DNA of 64,000 nucleotides from Tamarix chinensis (lineage: Eukaryota; Streptophyta; Magnoliopsida; Caryophyllales; Tamaricaceae): NCBI GenBank assembly GCA_030549775.1, contig CM060174.1, positions 91,900,132 through 91,964,131 of the forward strand, written 5' to 3'. Below the pieces are notes generated by a model that was not told the origin of the DNA, made no database searches, and worked only from the letters and a program-made list of their open reading frames with translations. Below, piece after piece: positions 23,168 through 35,046 of the stretch; within the stretch, counting starts at the first letter, position 1, and each line of letters opens with the position of its first letter. A program made the translations under genes and the position numbers.

Positions 23168-25423
23168 GAGCACTCACATTGGTACTTCAAATTTGCAACA
23201 CTCAATTATGCTACCCAATCATTTCCTCTCTCATCTATTCTAATTTTATCAATTTACCTCGAATTTAATTATCTACTCTATATCAAGTACCTCAAATTTA
23301 CCACACCAAATTATTTTCAAGTATCACAATATCAATCATTTACACTTTCCATTATTTAAATTCTAATTTATATTAACTTATACATACCAATTAATAATTT
23401 TATATAATCAATTTTAATTAAATATAAATTGAAAAATACTTTTAAAGACCATTTTTTTACTTAATATTTTTAAGGCTGTTAAAAAAATATTTATGATTTG
23501 AATAAATTTTAAAATAAACTATTATAATTTATTTTAGTTTTTATAATATAACATGAATATTTAATAAAACATATAAATCACAAAATACATGTATTTTAAT
23601 ATTATATAAATACATCATATTATCTTAATGATATCTGTATATAGTTCATCACAATAATGGTACAAAAGCATAAATAGTAAAATGTATGTAAATATTATAA
23701 TATATAGAATAATAAGAGCACATACTAATTATCAGCCTCAAACTACCAAATGTATTTGATAAGTGTGACTTTTACATCTTATTACTAAGGTTTATAAGAG
23801 TTTTTACCTTAAATTTCCGTTATAATTCTCCCTTTTTGTTCTTGTTACTGCCTTTGTATTGTGAAAATTTAGATTGATCATTTTCTTTTGCCTTTTCCCT
23901 CGCCTTTCACTTTGCTCCTTTTGTCCCATAGGTCATACAAATGGTACTTTAGTCTCTGAAGCATCAGTGGTAGATGAATTAGTGTACATAGGTGACTCTG
24001 AAGCCTTTGCTCATTTTTATGGAGAAGCTTGCCAATCACCATCCATTTTGGATGGTTCATCACAAATCGCTATACATGCCCGCTACTAAATAGGCTAGTA
24101 TATCTCATTTTGTATTATGTACGCACGTCTTTAATACAACCTATGTCATTGGTGCCACTTTGATTACATTGATAAATATAAATATAGTAGCCAATAAAAT
24201 GATTAATATTTTTATTAACAAAATAAAAATGGTTTACCACCGTCTTCGTAAACTTTTGTGGTTCTCTACCATGATAGTCTTCAAAGTATGCACCAAAAAT
24301 CCTTAATTTTCTTTCAATTGCTCTTAATTGATTCCTATGAATGATGTGTCTATTCACTAAAAAGGACCTCTTCCTTATCAGTCCATTTACATAGGCTTGA
24401 CTTTTAACCTCGTTTGAAGGTTTAACTCGGGTGTCATCTTCAACTACATTTTGAGTGGAATATTCTGAAAATTAAGATTAACCCATAAATGGGATGGTAT
24501 GGTAATTGAAATCATATTTCCCTGATGAATCAAAATGTAGTGGATAATTTTGAGCATTTATCGGTGGTATATATGGAAGTATCGTATGAAGGTCGGGAAA
24601 ATTAAAGACCTAGGATTAATGGGTTAGAATAACGTGTCTCATTTAATAAAGATATATATATATATTTTTAATAATATTACATACTTTGAAAATTTAATCT
24701 TTGTGGATTTTGGAAATTTGGAATTTGCAGGATAATTATAATTTTGTGGATTTTGAATATTTAGGTTGAGAAACTCACTTGAATTTGAAATATTTTGATT
24801 GTCTAAAAGATTAAAAAAATTAAACTAAGTAGGTTCTATTTTTATTACATAAAAATTGAGGAGGAAATTGAAGATGATAAATGTATTTGAGATAATTGTA
24901 TATTTAATATTGAGAGAAATAGAGAATACTGTGTAAAAGTTCTTATGTTTTATATTAGGTATTAATAGACCCTTTTTATTGTTTTTATTTTTATTTCTAA
25001 TTATTTTTTTAATTAATGTTATTGTTTAAAAAAGGGTTAAAATTGTTATTCGCCGAACGACACATGCAAAAAAGCAAACATCAAACAAGCTGGTCGGTGC
25101 AAAAAAAAAAAAACCGAAGGATAGTTGTTACTTGTTACTGTTAGACAAAGAAAGTGCTAACTGCTAAGGCGTCGCAGCTCCGTCCTTCTCTAGCGCGTGC
25201 ACGCTAGGTGCAACGTGGTTCGATCGTTGCCTGCAATGCATAGACGCGTGCTACTGCTCTGCTGTAGTTTTTTTCGATCCATTGGGCTGCTACTATATAG
25301 TACTCTGCTGATGCTGACGGAGACTTATAAACGAGGATGATGTAAACAGGTAAACGTCATTTTTTCAAAATTTAAAAAATAGGGGCGGAAGAAAATGATA
25401 AAAAAATGAATATACACACACAC

Positions 25424-25454
<31 letters not shown>

Positions 25455-25752
25455 TTAAAATTAAATCTATTAAAATTAAGAAAGAAAAATTAAAAAAATT
25501 ATAAATCCACTATATTCATTAGTTGATGAAAATCATTAATAATTTTTTTTTTAAAATAAAAAATTAGGCCAGACATTTTCAATACTGATTTTTAAAACAA
25601 AAAACAACAAAAAGACATTTTCCATACTTCACAGCTTCTTCTCACTTGAGGTCCCTGATTTGAAGCAATTTACTTGATCATTTATCATCACACCTTAATT
25701 TTAAGATATCTCTAATTTAAGACTGTATTTTTATAGGATGTTGTAGATGCTC
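23168..25752. mobile_element. Candidate PIF/Harbinger relic bounded by TAA
   Basis: The left end GAGCACTCACATTGG follows TAA (23165-23167). The right end, read on the minus strand, is GAGCATCTACAACATCC and is followed by TAA (25753-25755). GAGCATCTCCAA-type termini with a 3-bp TAA/TTA target duplication are typical of PIF/Harbinger elements and their MITEs. An ORF1-type protein relic lies inside on the minus strand. However, another TAAGAGCAC start occurs near 23716, and the GC-richer part at 25050-25330 looks low-copy. The true extent may therefore be smaller, or two elements may be overlaid. Confidence 0.4.
24115..24420 (-). pseudogene. PIF/Harbinger ORF1 (Myb/SANT-like) relic
   Basis: The minus-strand translation has LRAIERKLRIFGAYFEDYHG and then REPQKFTKTVVNHFYFVNKN, followed by INHFIGYYIYI and QSGTNDI. 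This follows the order seen in plant PIF/Harbinger ORF1 proteins: a tryptophan-rich trihelix-like part, an FW-R-YF-type segment, a RS-LxxRW segment and a final SG-x-ND. Most of the conserved tryptophans are gone and stops precede it upstream (24360-24420). ORF1 normally helps the DDE transposase bind DNA. No transposase was recognised. The family call is mine from remembered motif order, not from a search. Confidence 0.5.
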
Positions 25753-25755
25753 TAA

Positions 25756-25916
25756 TAGCATGAACATTGGAGAGCTATAAAATTTATTCTATAAATATTT
25801 TTCTATAAAAAAGTTCTTATGGAACTAATTAAAGAATCAGTTTAATTTTACTTCCACATCAATGGGTCTACATACTTTTAATTTATACCTTTCATATTTT
25901 ACTTTAAAAATTAGTT

Positions 25917-25964
<48 letters not shown>

Positions 25965-26303
25965 GTCAGACGTATATCAATATACATGTCTATTCTTTAG
26001 AAAATATATTAGAGTTATTTGAATATAATTATTCTATTTTTTAGTAAACCAAATAAAACACATTATAATTTAAATATAATTTTTAAACACTATTTATTCT
26101 CTCCCACTTTTCCTTCTTCTCCCTTTGGTGAACTCTTCCCCTCCCCGGTCTATTTTCTTTAACTATTTTTGAGCTAAAAAAAATTATAAAATAGCTTTCA
26201 GCTGTAAAAATATTCTATCACTTTATCCCCTCAATATTTTTTATTTGTTTTTTTTAAAAAAAAATCTAATTTCTTTTTTATATAACATTCATTGCAAGTG
26301 CTC
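25756..26303. mobile_element. MITE of the GAGCA..., TAA class
   Basis: The left end TAGCATGAACATTGGAGAG and the right end, read in reverse as GAGCACTTGCAATGAATG, are imperfect inverted repeats. TAA lies on both sides (25753-25755 and 26304-26306). The left TAA is shared with the right border of the preceding element. The inside is AT-rich and non-coding, with a (TA)n microsatellite at 25921-25961. Confidence 0.5.
25921..25961. repeat. (TA)n microsatellite
   Basis: An uninterrupted run of about 20 TA units inside the MITE at 25756-26303. Confidence 0.9.
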
Positions 26304-26306
26304 TAA

Positions 26307-28773
26307 CAAGTTCTATCTACATAACACACATGTCCTTTTTGCCTTTTTATCTGCATATGTCATCACTGTCATCATTAAAGGCAAATATAAATATTTAAAA
26401 TGATTTACGAGGAACACGTTTGACAAATATTCCACGGTTGAATAATAAAAATAGACGCTAATTGATTTGTTCTTTGAACGCATGGAAGTGGTGGGACGTT
26501 TCTGTGATCCTAATCATGAGAATTCGATCATCAAAGTATTTGTTTTACTTATAGGCTGCGGACGGAGGGAACAATTGCTGATTTGATGACTAAAAACGCC
26601 CCGATTAGTAGTTTTAGCCTTTTAGGCAGATGATAAGAAAGTCAAATAGTGGGGCTCCTTAGATCGGTAATGATTGGGAGAAAATAATAATAATAATAAT
26701 AATAAGAGAGGAAAATTTTTGTACTCGGTCTGGGATAAGAAAAGAGACGTATATATAATTATTTTTACATTGTTATTATTATTATTATTATTATCGTTAT
26801 CATCATTATTAATTTGCATGATACACCTTTGGGAGAGAGGGAGGAGGAAAAGTGGCAGACACGGTCGAGACCTGAACTTCAAACAAATAATTTAAGGGAA
26901 AATAGTGTTGGCCACTAGACCAAGGGGTACCAAGGATGTCTCAATCATTTTGAAGGTAAAAAATCTCCCCCTCCTAAAAGATTTTTTTTTTAAATGCATA
27001 AATATTGAATGGATTTAACAAAAAAAATAGTTAGATTAATTAATATTGTTAGGATCTAAGTTCATGTATCGAAGGTTATAAAGAGCTTAGAATGGGGAAA
27101 AAAAGGAACAAAGAAGAGAGAAAACGAAGCAAAAATGGAGCAAATCAGTCAAAATAGAGCTAAAAAAGAGGGCTAGTGTCCCCCAACATGAGACATATGG
27201 GTGAACGCATGGGGGTTGTGTCAACCCCTAGTTTCCTTTAGGACGTAATTTTTTTAATTATTTTAGTTTTAAACATTTTTCAAGTCTATATAAATAATTT
27301 ATTATATAGAGGTAGATACAATTTAATAAAAGAACATGATGACATACAATAGAAAAATAGGTGAACGAGAGGATTTCAACCGAAGATTCTAGGAAATAAC
27401 CGATGGAATCACAACATCAGAACGGAGTGATAGATTAGATCAAGAGTTAGATCTAGAAAATTCTTTCGAAAATTTCTTATGGTTCAAATTTAGGATTAGA
27501 TCTAAAAAATTTTGAATAAGGATTAAGAACTTTTATTCAAGTAGGAAATTAAAAAGAATAGCTCTTGGATTTTCTCAAGGGAAAAAATATTCAAGTGGGT
27601 TTAGTGTTTCTTGATTCTTTAAAATGATTTGAAATGTTAGTATAAAAATATCAAATTTTGGTGTCCTTCATATGGTTCAACCGATTGCATTGTTGTCTTC
27701 TATATGGTGTAAGAATAGATCTAGATACGACAACACTAGAATTACATGTTCCGTTGTTTTGAAGATAAAATCCACTACTTCCGCGGACAGATCGAGGCAA
27801 CGCCTGTCCTAATATATGCCAATAAACGTTGGACTTGGTGCAGGAAAAAAACAGGCCATCGAAGCTTACGGAATAAGAATTGAATACAAGTAACTAATGC
27901 TATATAATTTAAATTGAAATCTAAATACATAAGTGAAGGATTTATATAAATACTTTAATTAATAGCTTGATTCTTTTAGTGGGCTCCGCTAGGCACACAT
28001 AGTAGTAGCTACAATAGTCAATAATTTTATTCCTACCCCTATTCGCCATTAAAGATTAATACTAGTACATTACTATTTTTTATTTATAACAATATATATA
28101 CGAACTAAAACTAAATATGTGGGTCACCCAAAATTTTAGAGTGTTGCGGTGTCATGCACTTTGCACATGCTACTAGCCGGCTTTGAGAAACACAACCCAT
28201 ATATGGATTTTTATTGCAAACACGGAAAAGGGTGGCATTTTATTTTGACAACTTCTTTTTAATTTTGAAACTAATGTTTATTCCTTTTTTATTCTAAATA
28301 TATAAAAATGATAATCATATGTGTAAGGATTCTAGTCAAATGGTTCCCTTAGCAAATAAAAAATAAATAAAAAATGAGAAACTATATTCATAATCTTGAT
28401 CTAAGTAAATATTTGACTCGGTATTTGATGTCGAGGTGATGGTTGTTATACCATCCATTAGTTTTGTAATATGAATATATATATATATATAAAGAGGAAT
28501 ATTTATGATTCATTTCTAGTTTAATAGTATTTCTCGGAAGATGATTAAATACTTGTATCATTAGTGTTATTAATAAATATTATATGCTTAATTAAGATAA
28601 AACGAAAGGGTATTGGATACTAGCACAAAATTTTCTCATCTTGTTCCATAACAATATTGAATTTTAAACACAAATCAAGGTAAAAGGAAACATTATAAAG
28701 CTAATTTATTATCTAAAAAAACAAACAAAGTAAAAAATTAAAAATAAAATACTTTGATAATATATTTGCAGTA
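26307..28773. other. AT-rich intergenic DNA, no gene seen
   Basis: No frame resembles a known protein. (AAT)n at 26684-26704 and (ATT)n at 26772-26795 face each other as an inverted pair about 70 bp apart, so the paired poly-Asn/Leu frames there are repeat artefacts. The segment at 27045-27850 has LTR-like texture (a TTGTTAGGATCTAAG start) but no matching end could be fixed. Confidence 0.45.
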
Positions 28774-29082
28774 CGCCAACCTCACTAGGTAATTAGTTTG
28801 AAATATATATATTCGAGATTGATAACGTGTCCCACAAATCAACACAAGTTTCTTTTGTAACATGTTATTATTATTATTATTATTATTATTATCAACTCAC
28901 ATGTATCCATCAAAACTTTCTAGGAGGTATCCTATTTTTAAATTACTCTATGTCAATCATACTTAATTATGGAGTTTTTTAATAATAAGTTTCCCAAAAG
29001 AAATGTATGCATTACTCATATAAGTAATCATATCAATCATTTTAAGCTTCCGTCATCTAACACTAATTTGGGGGTATTACTA
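28774..29082 (+). repeat. Repeat end related to 33200-33599
   Basis: It contains CAACCTCACTAGG near 28780 and ends ATATAAGTAATCATATCAATCATTTTAAG...AATTTGGGGGTATTAC. The same order occurs at 33305-33599 (CCTCACTAGG, TAATATAGGTAATCATATCTATCATTTAAA, then GAGGGGTATTACA). The common end resembles the GGGGTATTACA terminus of family M, so these may be a related LTR subfamily. An (ATT)n tract lies at 28868-28890. Confidence 0.45.
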
Positions 29083-29849
29083 TAAATCTCCTTCCTAGCT
29101 AGCCCAAATTATGCTCAATAATATGAATGTGTGTTATTTTATAGGTAATTAGTTATATAAATGTTTTTAGGATATTTTATGGCTTCAAGATTGTTTTGGG
29201 TGATTTTGTAATAATTTTTATTTTACGGCTAAATTAGCTTTCCTTATAAAATACTATTTGTTTTTGTCATTTTTTAAGTTACACCTCACAAAATATTCTT
29301 AAAAAATTTCATTTGGGTCCTAAATGGGTTAAAATATAAATAGACAAGTTTTGGCTTAATTTTATTTGTCTTTGTTATCCCTTTTAAATTTTATATGCAA
29401 AATATGTAATTAAGATATGATAGCTAAACATTATATTAAATGTATTTCAAAAATTATAAAAAATAATATTTAGGCTTAAAATGAATAACTAGGCAGATCT
29501 CAATAAGTTTTGTGATTTTAGGAATAGTTTTTATATTTATTTTATAATTACCTTGTAAGGTTCACCATGACGTCGATATTTTATATCTCAAAACTTGCTA
29601 TAAATTCTAGGAAATTTACATGTGATTTTATAATATTATTTGAAGGTTTCCATTAATTTTTGTAATTTTATGAGCTTATTTTATATTTGTCTTAATTTTA
29701 TCATCTTTATTGATCTGTTCACCACTAAAAATAATCTATAAATCTTAAATTTTTTGTTCACCTACAAAATTCCTTCACTAAACTTCCAAGATCGTGTTTT
29801 ATATCAATTTGACCCTTTTATATAATTCATTCAACCAATTTTTGAGCTA
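29083..29849. other. AT-rich stretch, no gene seen
   Basis: AT-rich with words such as TTTTATAATATTATTTG repeated loosely. The start of M4 could lie within this stretch, but no TGTAATACCCC-like terminus was found. Confidence 0.4.
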
Positions 29850-32800
29850 ACACCACTATCTTATACTTCCTACCTATGTTAGTTGTGTCATATTAACTTT
29901 TATTGCACCAAGCCTTCTTTACCTACCTTCTCCATGCTTGAACCTGACCTCCCCTAACCCTGGACCGGCACGCCATCACCTATCCCATCCCTCTATTTAT
30001 TTCTTGGTTTTATAACTTCATTCAACTTGAATACACTCCACCACCTTACACACCCGCCTTGTATTTTATCATTCAAGTGTGTAACAAGCTACCTCTAACC
30101 CTCTTTTAGTTGTAGATTTTTGGTTACTTCCTCCCCTACTTATACCACATTTTATCTCCTTGTTTTCTTTTATTTTCTTTCCTTCACTTCTCTTTTATGC
30201 TCCCACTTTTTTCCTCATGTTGGTTATTTTTGCTAAGTGTTCTTGAACTTTGATCCTAACATAAACCCATAGGTCTTTTATCTCTATTCTTGTTGTTGGT
30301 TTTCTTTGATCCCCCTATATAGCCTTTCTATATATATTTTTAAATATAAGAGTGCTAGATTTTGGAGAAATATGAAAGAGTTGCATTCTCCTTTTTCTTG
30401 TTGTGAAGCACCAATCCTTGTTGGGTACAACTCTCCTGCTGCTGAATTTGATTATTGTGTTTTTTTTAAACGTATTATATTCTAATTATTTTTGTTGGGT
30501 TTTTTATTTTTAAGGAAAAGGAAGAATAGTTGGGAGCTAGGGTTTGTGGTGCTTCTTTATTCTTATTTTTTCTATTTTGCTTGGGAAGGAGGTAACCCAT
30601 ATCTCCTACACAATATATATATATATAGGGTGAAGGTTCCATACACACCCTTTTTAAGATACATGTATAGAAATCAATCATAACCATTAGATTAGTATTT
30701 GATCAATAGTCAAGATTTAATACATGCCTAACTTAATTTTATTTTAATCTCAGCCCTTAAATCCTCTAAATCTAACGGTCATTAAGAGTTCCTACATTTG
30801 TATTTTAAATAATAGTTTGTACAAGAGCCTAAATCTATATATATATATATATATATAATTTTATTTTAATCTTAGCCCTTAAATTCTCTAAATCTAACGG
30901 TCATTAAGAGTTCCTATATTTGTATTTTAAATAATAGTTTGTACAAGAGCCTAAATATATATATATATATATCACGTGACAACATATGTGGGATTTCCTA
31001 TATTATGCTTAAGTCTAATTTATGCTTCATTGTTTCATGAAAAATATGCATGTACCATGTATTGTTATTAATATATGTAAGTATGTGAGTATGAGATTTT
31101 TATGCAAGAGCATGTTAAATTTATATATTTTAATACATGTATAATAGCATGCTAGAATAAAATTGTTTGTGATAAAATAATCATACATGTTTTGTGAGGA
31201 TGGCTAGGCCAAGGGCGTTGTTATCCTTTATGAATCATCCTCTTGTATTTTTGGGCTTACCATTAGATTCCTTACTTGCTCGACTTAATGTCTAATATAT
31301 GATGGGTTAATATTTGAGGATGTTTAGGTATAATTATAAGTGATTTAAATTGTGTATGTTCTAGAGGTATATTTGTCTTTTCACTTAAAATCTATAATTT
31401 TACAACACGTGTGCCTATTATGTATTATATTATGTTAATCATGATAAGCATGTGAAAAAGGATATGCCAGATATGCATGATTAGAATTTTATGTGCTAAA
31501 TGGGCTTAACCGTGTTTTAGAGGCAAAATAGTAGTTTTACCACTTCTAAAATTTTCCATAATTGTAATTTATATTAAATTTCCTATCTTGATGTTATTTA
31601 TTCATCCTATATATCTCGCTTAATTCTAATAACAATGGGTATTGAATTGAAAAATTATTGAGTAAATAATATATAAGGATATTTTGGTCATTTATGACTT
31701 ATTATGGATAAAAGTGTACATAATTAGATGAGGATGACCTTATTGGATTACTATGTTGATCTTATTACCGAATTTGACTTTGGTTTTGATTGTTTACCTT
31801 ATGGTATAGAAAGAATGGTTAAGTATGGAATTAGAATTGTCATGCATTATATGGTATTTTATAACCCCCTTATTAAGATATTAATATTTAAATTCGAAGA
31901 CCTCAAGATTTGAGAATGATTGCTCTTTAGGATTAGCTACCATAAAAATAAGGTAGGAGCCCTTAACTTATTTTGGTAGTTTCATTAGATGTCTCGGCAT
32001 TCTGACTAAGGCTTTAGTATACTCTATAGGTGACTTATACATCTTATACGGGATACCAATACTTAAGGATTAGGTGTCCTAGGATGGGATGATATTGTGT
32101 TGTCTTGTTGGATCAATATGACCACAATACTTTTATATCTTTAGTTTACAAGTTGGGAGAATAATGTGTTGCCTTAGTGTGCTGATATGATCGATGTACT
32201 TTATATATCTCCAAGTTATTATTGTATCTTCTTGAGTAATTAAAAATGGAAGTAACTATTGTATAATGATTAAAATGGATTGTTGTGATTTGTTGGTTTG
32301 GTAGTTCGCTTTGTTCACTACTTGGTTTTGATATGTTGGTTTGATAGTTACCTCTATGCACTATTTGGAATTGGTATATTGGTTGAAAATTGTTTGAGTA
32401 TTTTCCTTATCATGTGATGAGTGGTATAGAGGTGGTTATTGGAAAACGTGTTAATTATACTTTGGTATTTTTCTCTTTGTGGAACACTCTTAGTATGATT
32501 TGATTGATGATATAGGTATAATATGGTTAATTTTGATGTGATGAGCATGCAGCATATGGTATGAATTTGGCATTTAGCTATGATATGTACTATCTAACGA
32601 GTTATCCCATGATTCTTGGTGTTGCCTTTTTTTTTCTCCATGTGACATTTGCATGCTTAAAATTGAGTAGTATTTTACTCAATACTATTATACTAATAAG
32701 TTTTTATTTTATTATCCCATACCTATTTGATGGGAAATCTTTACCTTGAAGAAGTACTTTAATGGTACAACTTGATATCTTTTAGAATGGGGTTGAGGGT

Positions 32801-33143
32801 TAGGAATATCTGGTGTACCCTTTAATATCTTTTGATTCAGATATTCTTTAGATTATTAGTTCCCCTTCCATATTTCTTTCTCTTTATCTAGTTTAACCTT
32901 TTTGATTTATCTTTTGTATTATAAAAAATATTAATCTTTAATATAATATCTATTAGCTTCATATGATTGTTGTTCTTAATTTAAGTGAAGTAACATGTTA
33001 GCATTAATACTTAGTGTAGGAAGGATAGATGAAACTAGAATTATACCAAGTATGGTTTTAACATCCTATTTTTTAATATTTTAATTTCCATAATTAACAC
33101 TTCTTAAATGACAATTTTTAGTGCTAAAAATGGGGGTGTTATA
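29850..33143 (+). mobile_element. M4: family M copy, left end unresolved
   Basis: The right end GCTAAAAATGGGGGTGTTATA aligns with the family terminus (TGTTACA with C changed to T). Bases 31890-32180 follow the same order as 61840-62110 of M7: GAAGACCTCAAG, TTTAGGATTAGCTACC, GGTAGGAGCCC, then ACTCTATAGGTGAC and GGTGTCCTA. The C/T-rich leader zone is at about 29880-30340, with TATA-like CTCTATTTATTTC at about 29990. No coding frame is credible. The left boundary is a guess from the leader. A (TA)n-bounded insertion sits inside at 30612-30972. Confidence 0.5.
30612..30972. mobile_element. (TA)n-bounded element with partial tandem duplication
   Basis: A segment starting GGGTGAAGGTTCC (30628) and ending GAGCCTAAAT (about 30834) lies between a (TA)n tract at 30612-30627 and another at 30835-30856. 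Its last about 100 bp (from AATTTTATTTTAATCT) are repeated at 30857-30954 and followed by a third (TA)n tract to 30972. Known plant elements that insert in TA microsatellites (for example Micron of rice) have this arrangement, but membership of such a family is inference. Confidence 0.55.
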
Positions 33144-33199
33144 ATAACATGCACTTCTACTCAAAGAATGCAATTTCCTCATTGTGCCTCTACCATATA

Positions 33200-33599
33200 C
33201 TATATCATTACAGTATATCCCAATAATCATCCTACTAAGTGACTAATTGGCTTATCCAAGTTTAGCTTGTGGTCATAGTTCCACTCTATTACTCTTTTAT
33301 AATACACGGGCCTCACTAGGGTTGAGGGTAATTACTCAAAAATGCTTTTGGGATTGATGACTGACCCCCACATATTAAAAAGAGTCATTTTAGCCTTTTT
33401 TTAGTCAACTCATACACTTCTCAAAACATTTTCCAAGAAGTCAATCATCCTTAAATTGGTCCAAGTCAGGTACATTTGATAGGTTTCCTGGAAAAAAAAA
33501 AGAAGGTATATATTGCTAATATAGGTAATCATATCTATCATTTAAAATCTCTATCATATAACAGTAATTTTTATAGAAGAGGGAGAGGGGTATTACAAT
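33200..33599 (+). repeat. Repeat end related to 28774-29082
   Basis: The segment shares the order CCTCACTAGG ... TAATCATAT(C)TATCATTT ... GGGGTATTACA with 28774-29082 and ends in the same LTR-like GTATTACA. It directly follows M4 and may be the tail of an older element that M4 entered. Confidence 0.4.
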
Positions 33600-34465
33600 A
33601 TCAATCTAAATTTTCAATAGTAAAATAATATATACTTCCTATATTTATTTATCTACCTTGTCTTTCCGTCTATCTATTTATCATAAATAATCATCCTTTT
33701 TTATTTATAAATATGGATTCTCAAATACTAACATAAAATACATAAATTCAATACTTTGTATAGACTAGTATAATATCATATACAATATAAGAGTAGCTTT
33801 GGTGCAAAATAAAATTAGGAGATTATTTGATCTAAAAATTTTCAATAATTTTTTTTGTCATTAGAACTTGTGTCATGGATTGAAAAATATTTGGTTATAG
33901 GAAGGTTGTTATGTGGCAATTGGAAATAAAAAAAATCATCCTTAATATAATTTTCAAACTATACCTAATATATACCAAACAAGGGGTAAGAACTTAACTA
34001 AATGAGTTCTTAGCATATATTCGCACTATATACCAAATGTTGACCACAATATCAAAATAGTCTTAGCATTAATTCTATAGCTCATCAACTAATGATTTGT
34101 AACCTTTGATTTTTGGGAACATTGACCTCCATTGCCTCTCATATTTTTTGTTCATTTGCTCGTGTTCTTATATTTACTTCTCCTTTGCTTGTTTTTTAAG
34201 AGGTTGAGGTCAAAGAATATAAGAGTGTTATCGAGTTTCCATGGATAAAAAGGATGACCATGAAAACTTGATGAGTGGTATTGGAACATCTTGTGAGTAA
34301 TGACCCATGATAGATGCCAAAATTGAATAATAGAATAATGTATGCGTGAAGATGAAGGTTGAAAAGTGGGAATCTAGTGGCAGATGATATCATTGATCTT
34401 AAAGACCGAGACTACTTTGATATAGTTAAGAATCAATCCCTAACTTTAGTCCTAGCATGGACTCG
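33600..34465. other. AT-rich stretch left of the gypsy element, no gene seen
   Basis: No frame resembles a known protein. The last bases before the LTR are GACTC followed by one G. Confidence 0.5.
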
Positions 34466-35032
34466 TGTCACGGGGTGACTTCTTTCACCTAAGTCTTTCC
34501 CGTGCGGCACTTAGAAGCACAACACCTTTAGTGCTCACTAAGTCAGCCTTTCCCGAACTTAGGCTATTACCAAGCCTTTAGAGACGAGTGAGAACACTTG
34601 GAGAACTTAAGAGACTTAGAGAGAGTGAGAGAGTGAGAGAGTTTGTGTGTAAGAAGAGAACTCTTTTATTGATGAGAGAGGAGAGAGCTTTACAACTTGA
34701 GAGGTGGTGGGAGCAAATGGGGTGGTCCTCTATTTATAGTTGAGGTCCCCCTCCCTTTCCCTCCTTTGGTGGAAGGTTCTAGGTCTTCCATACCCTTGTA
34801 GATAATTCTAGAGACACCTTTAGAGTACAAGATATTTTAGGAGACTCTTCTAGATCCCTTCATGATCCTTCTAGCCCTTAGGATTCTAGAGAGTTCCACA
34901 CCATTCTAGGAGGTCTCTAGATATTTACACAAGGTTCCACACATTTCCACACAATTCTACTAGAGTCCACACAACTCTAGAATGTTCTAGAACCTTCCGG
35001 ACAAAAATGTGAAAAATAAGCGGGCCGTGACA
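34466..35032 (-). repeat. 3' LTR of the gypsy element (567 bp)
   Basis: It runs from TGTCACGGGGTGAC to GGGCCGTGACA on the plus strand, with TG...CA ends that form a TGTCACGG inverted terminus. It differs from the other LTR mainly near 34505, 34584, 34630-34640 (an extra 8 bp in a GAGAGTGA repeat), 34773 and 34874. A TATA box is at 34731-34738 on the minus strand. Confidence 0.97.
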
Positions 35033-35046
35033 TCCTCCCCCACCTA
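35033..35046 (-). other. Polypurine tract
   Basis: The minus strand reads AGGTGGGGGAGGA directly before the TGTCACGG start of the 3' LTR. It overlaps the pol stop codon TAG (35044-35046). Confidence 0.85.

Noticed and set aside
26622..26895. Paired poly-Asn/poly-Leu frames on opposite strands
   Set aside because: They are translations of the facing (AAT)n and (ATT)n tracts.
30492..30687. Overlapping 63- and 70-codon frames in M4
   Set aside because: They cover the border of a (TA)n tract, with no motif and no equivalent in M7.
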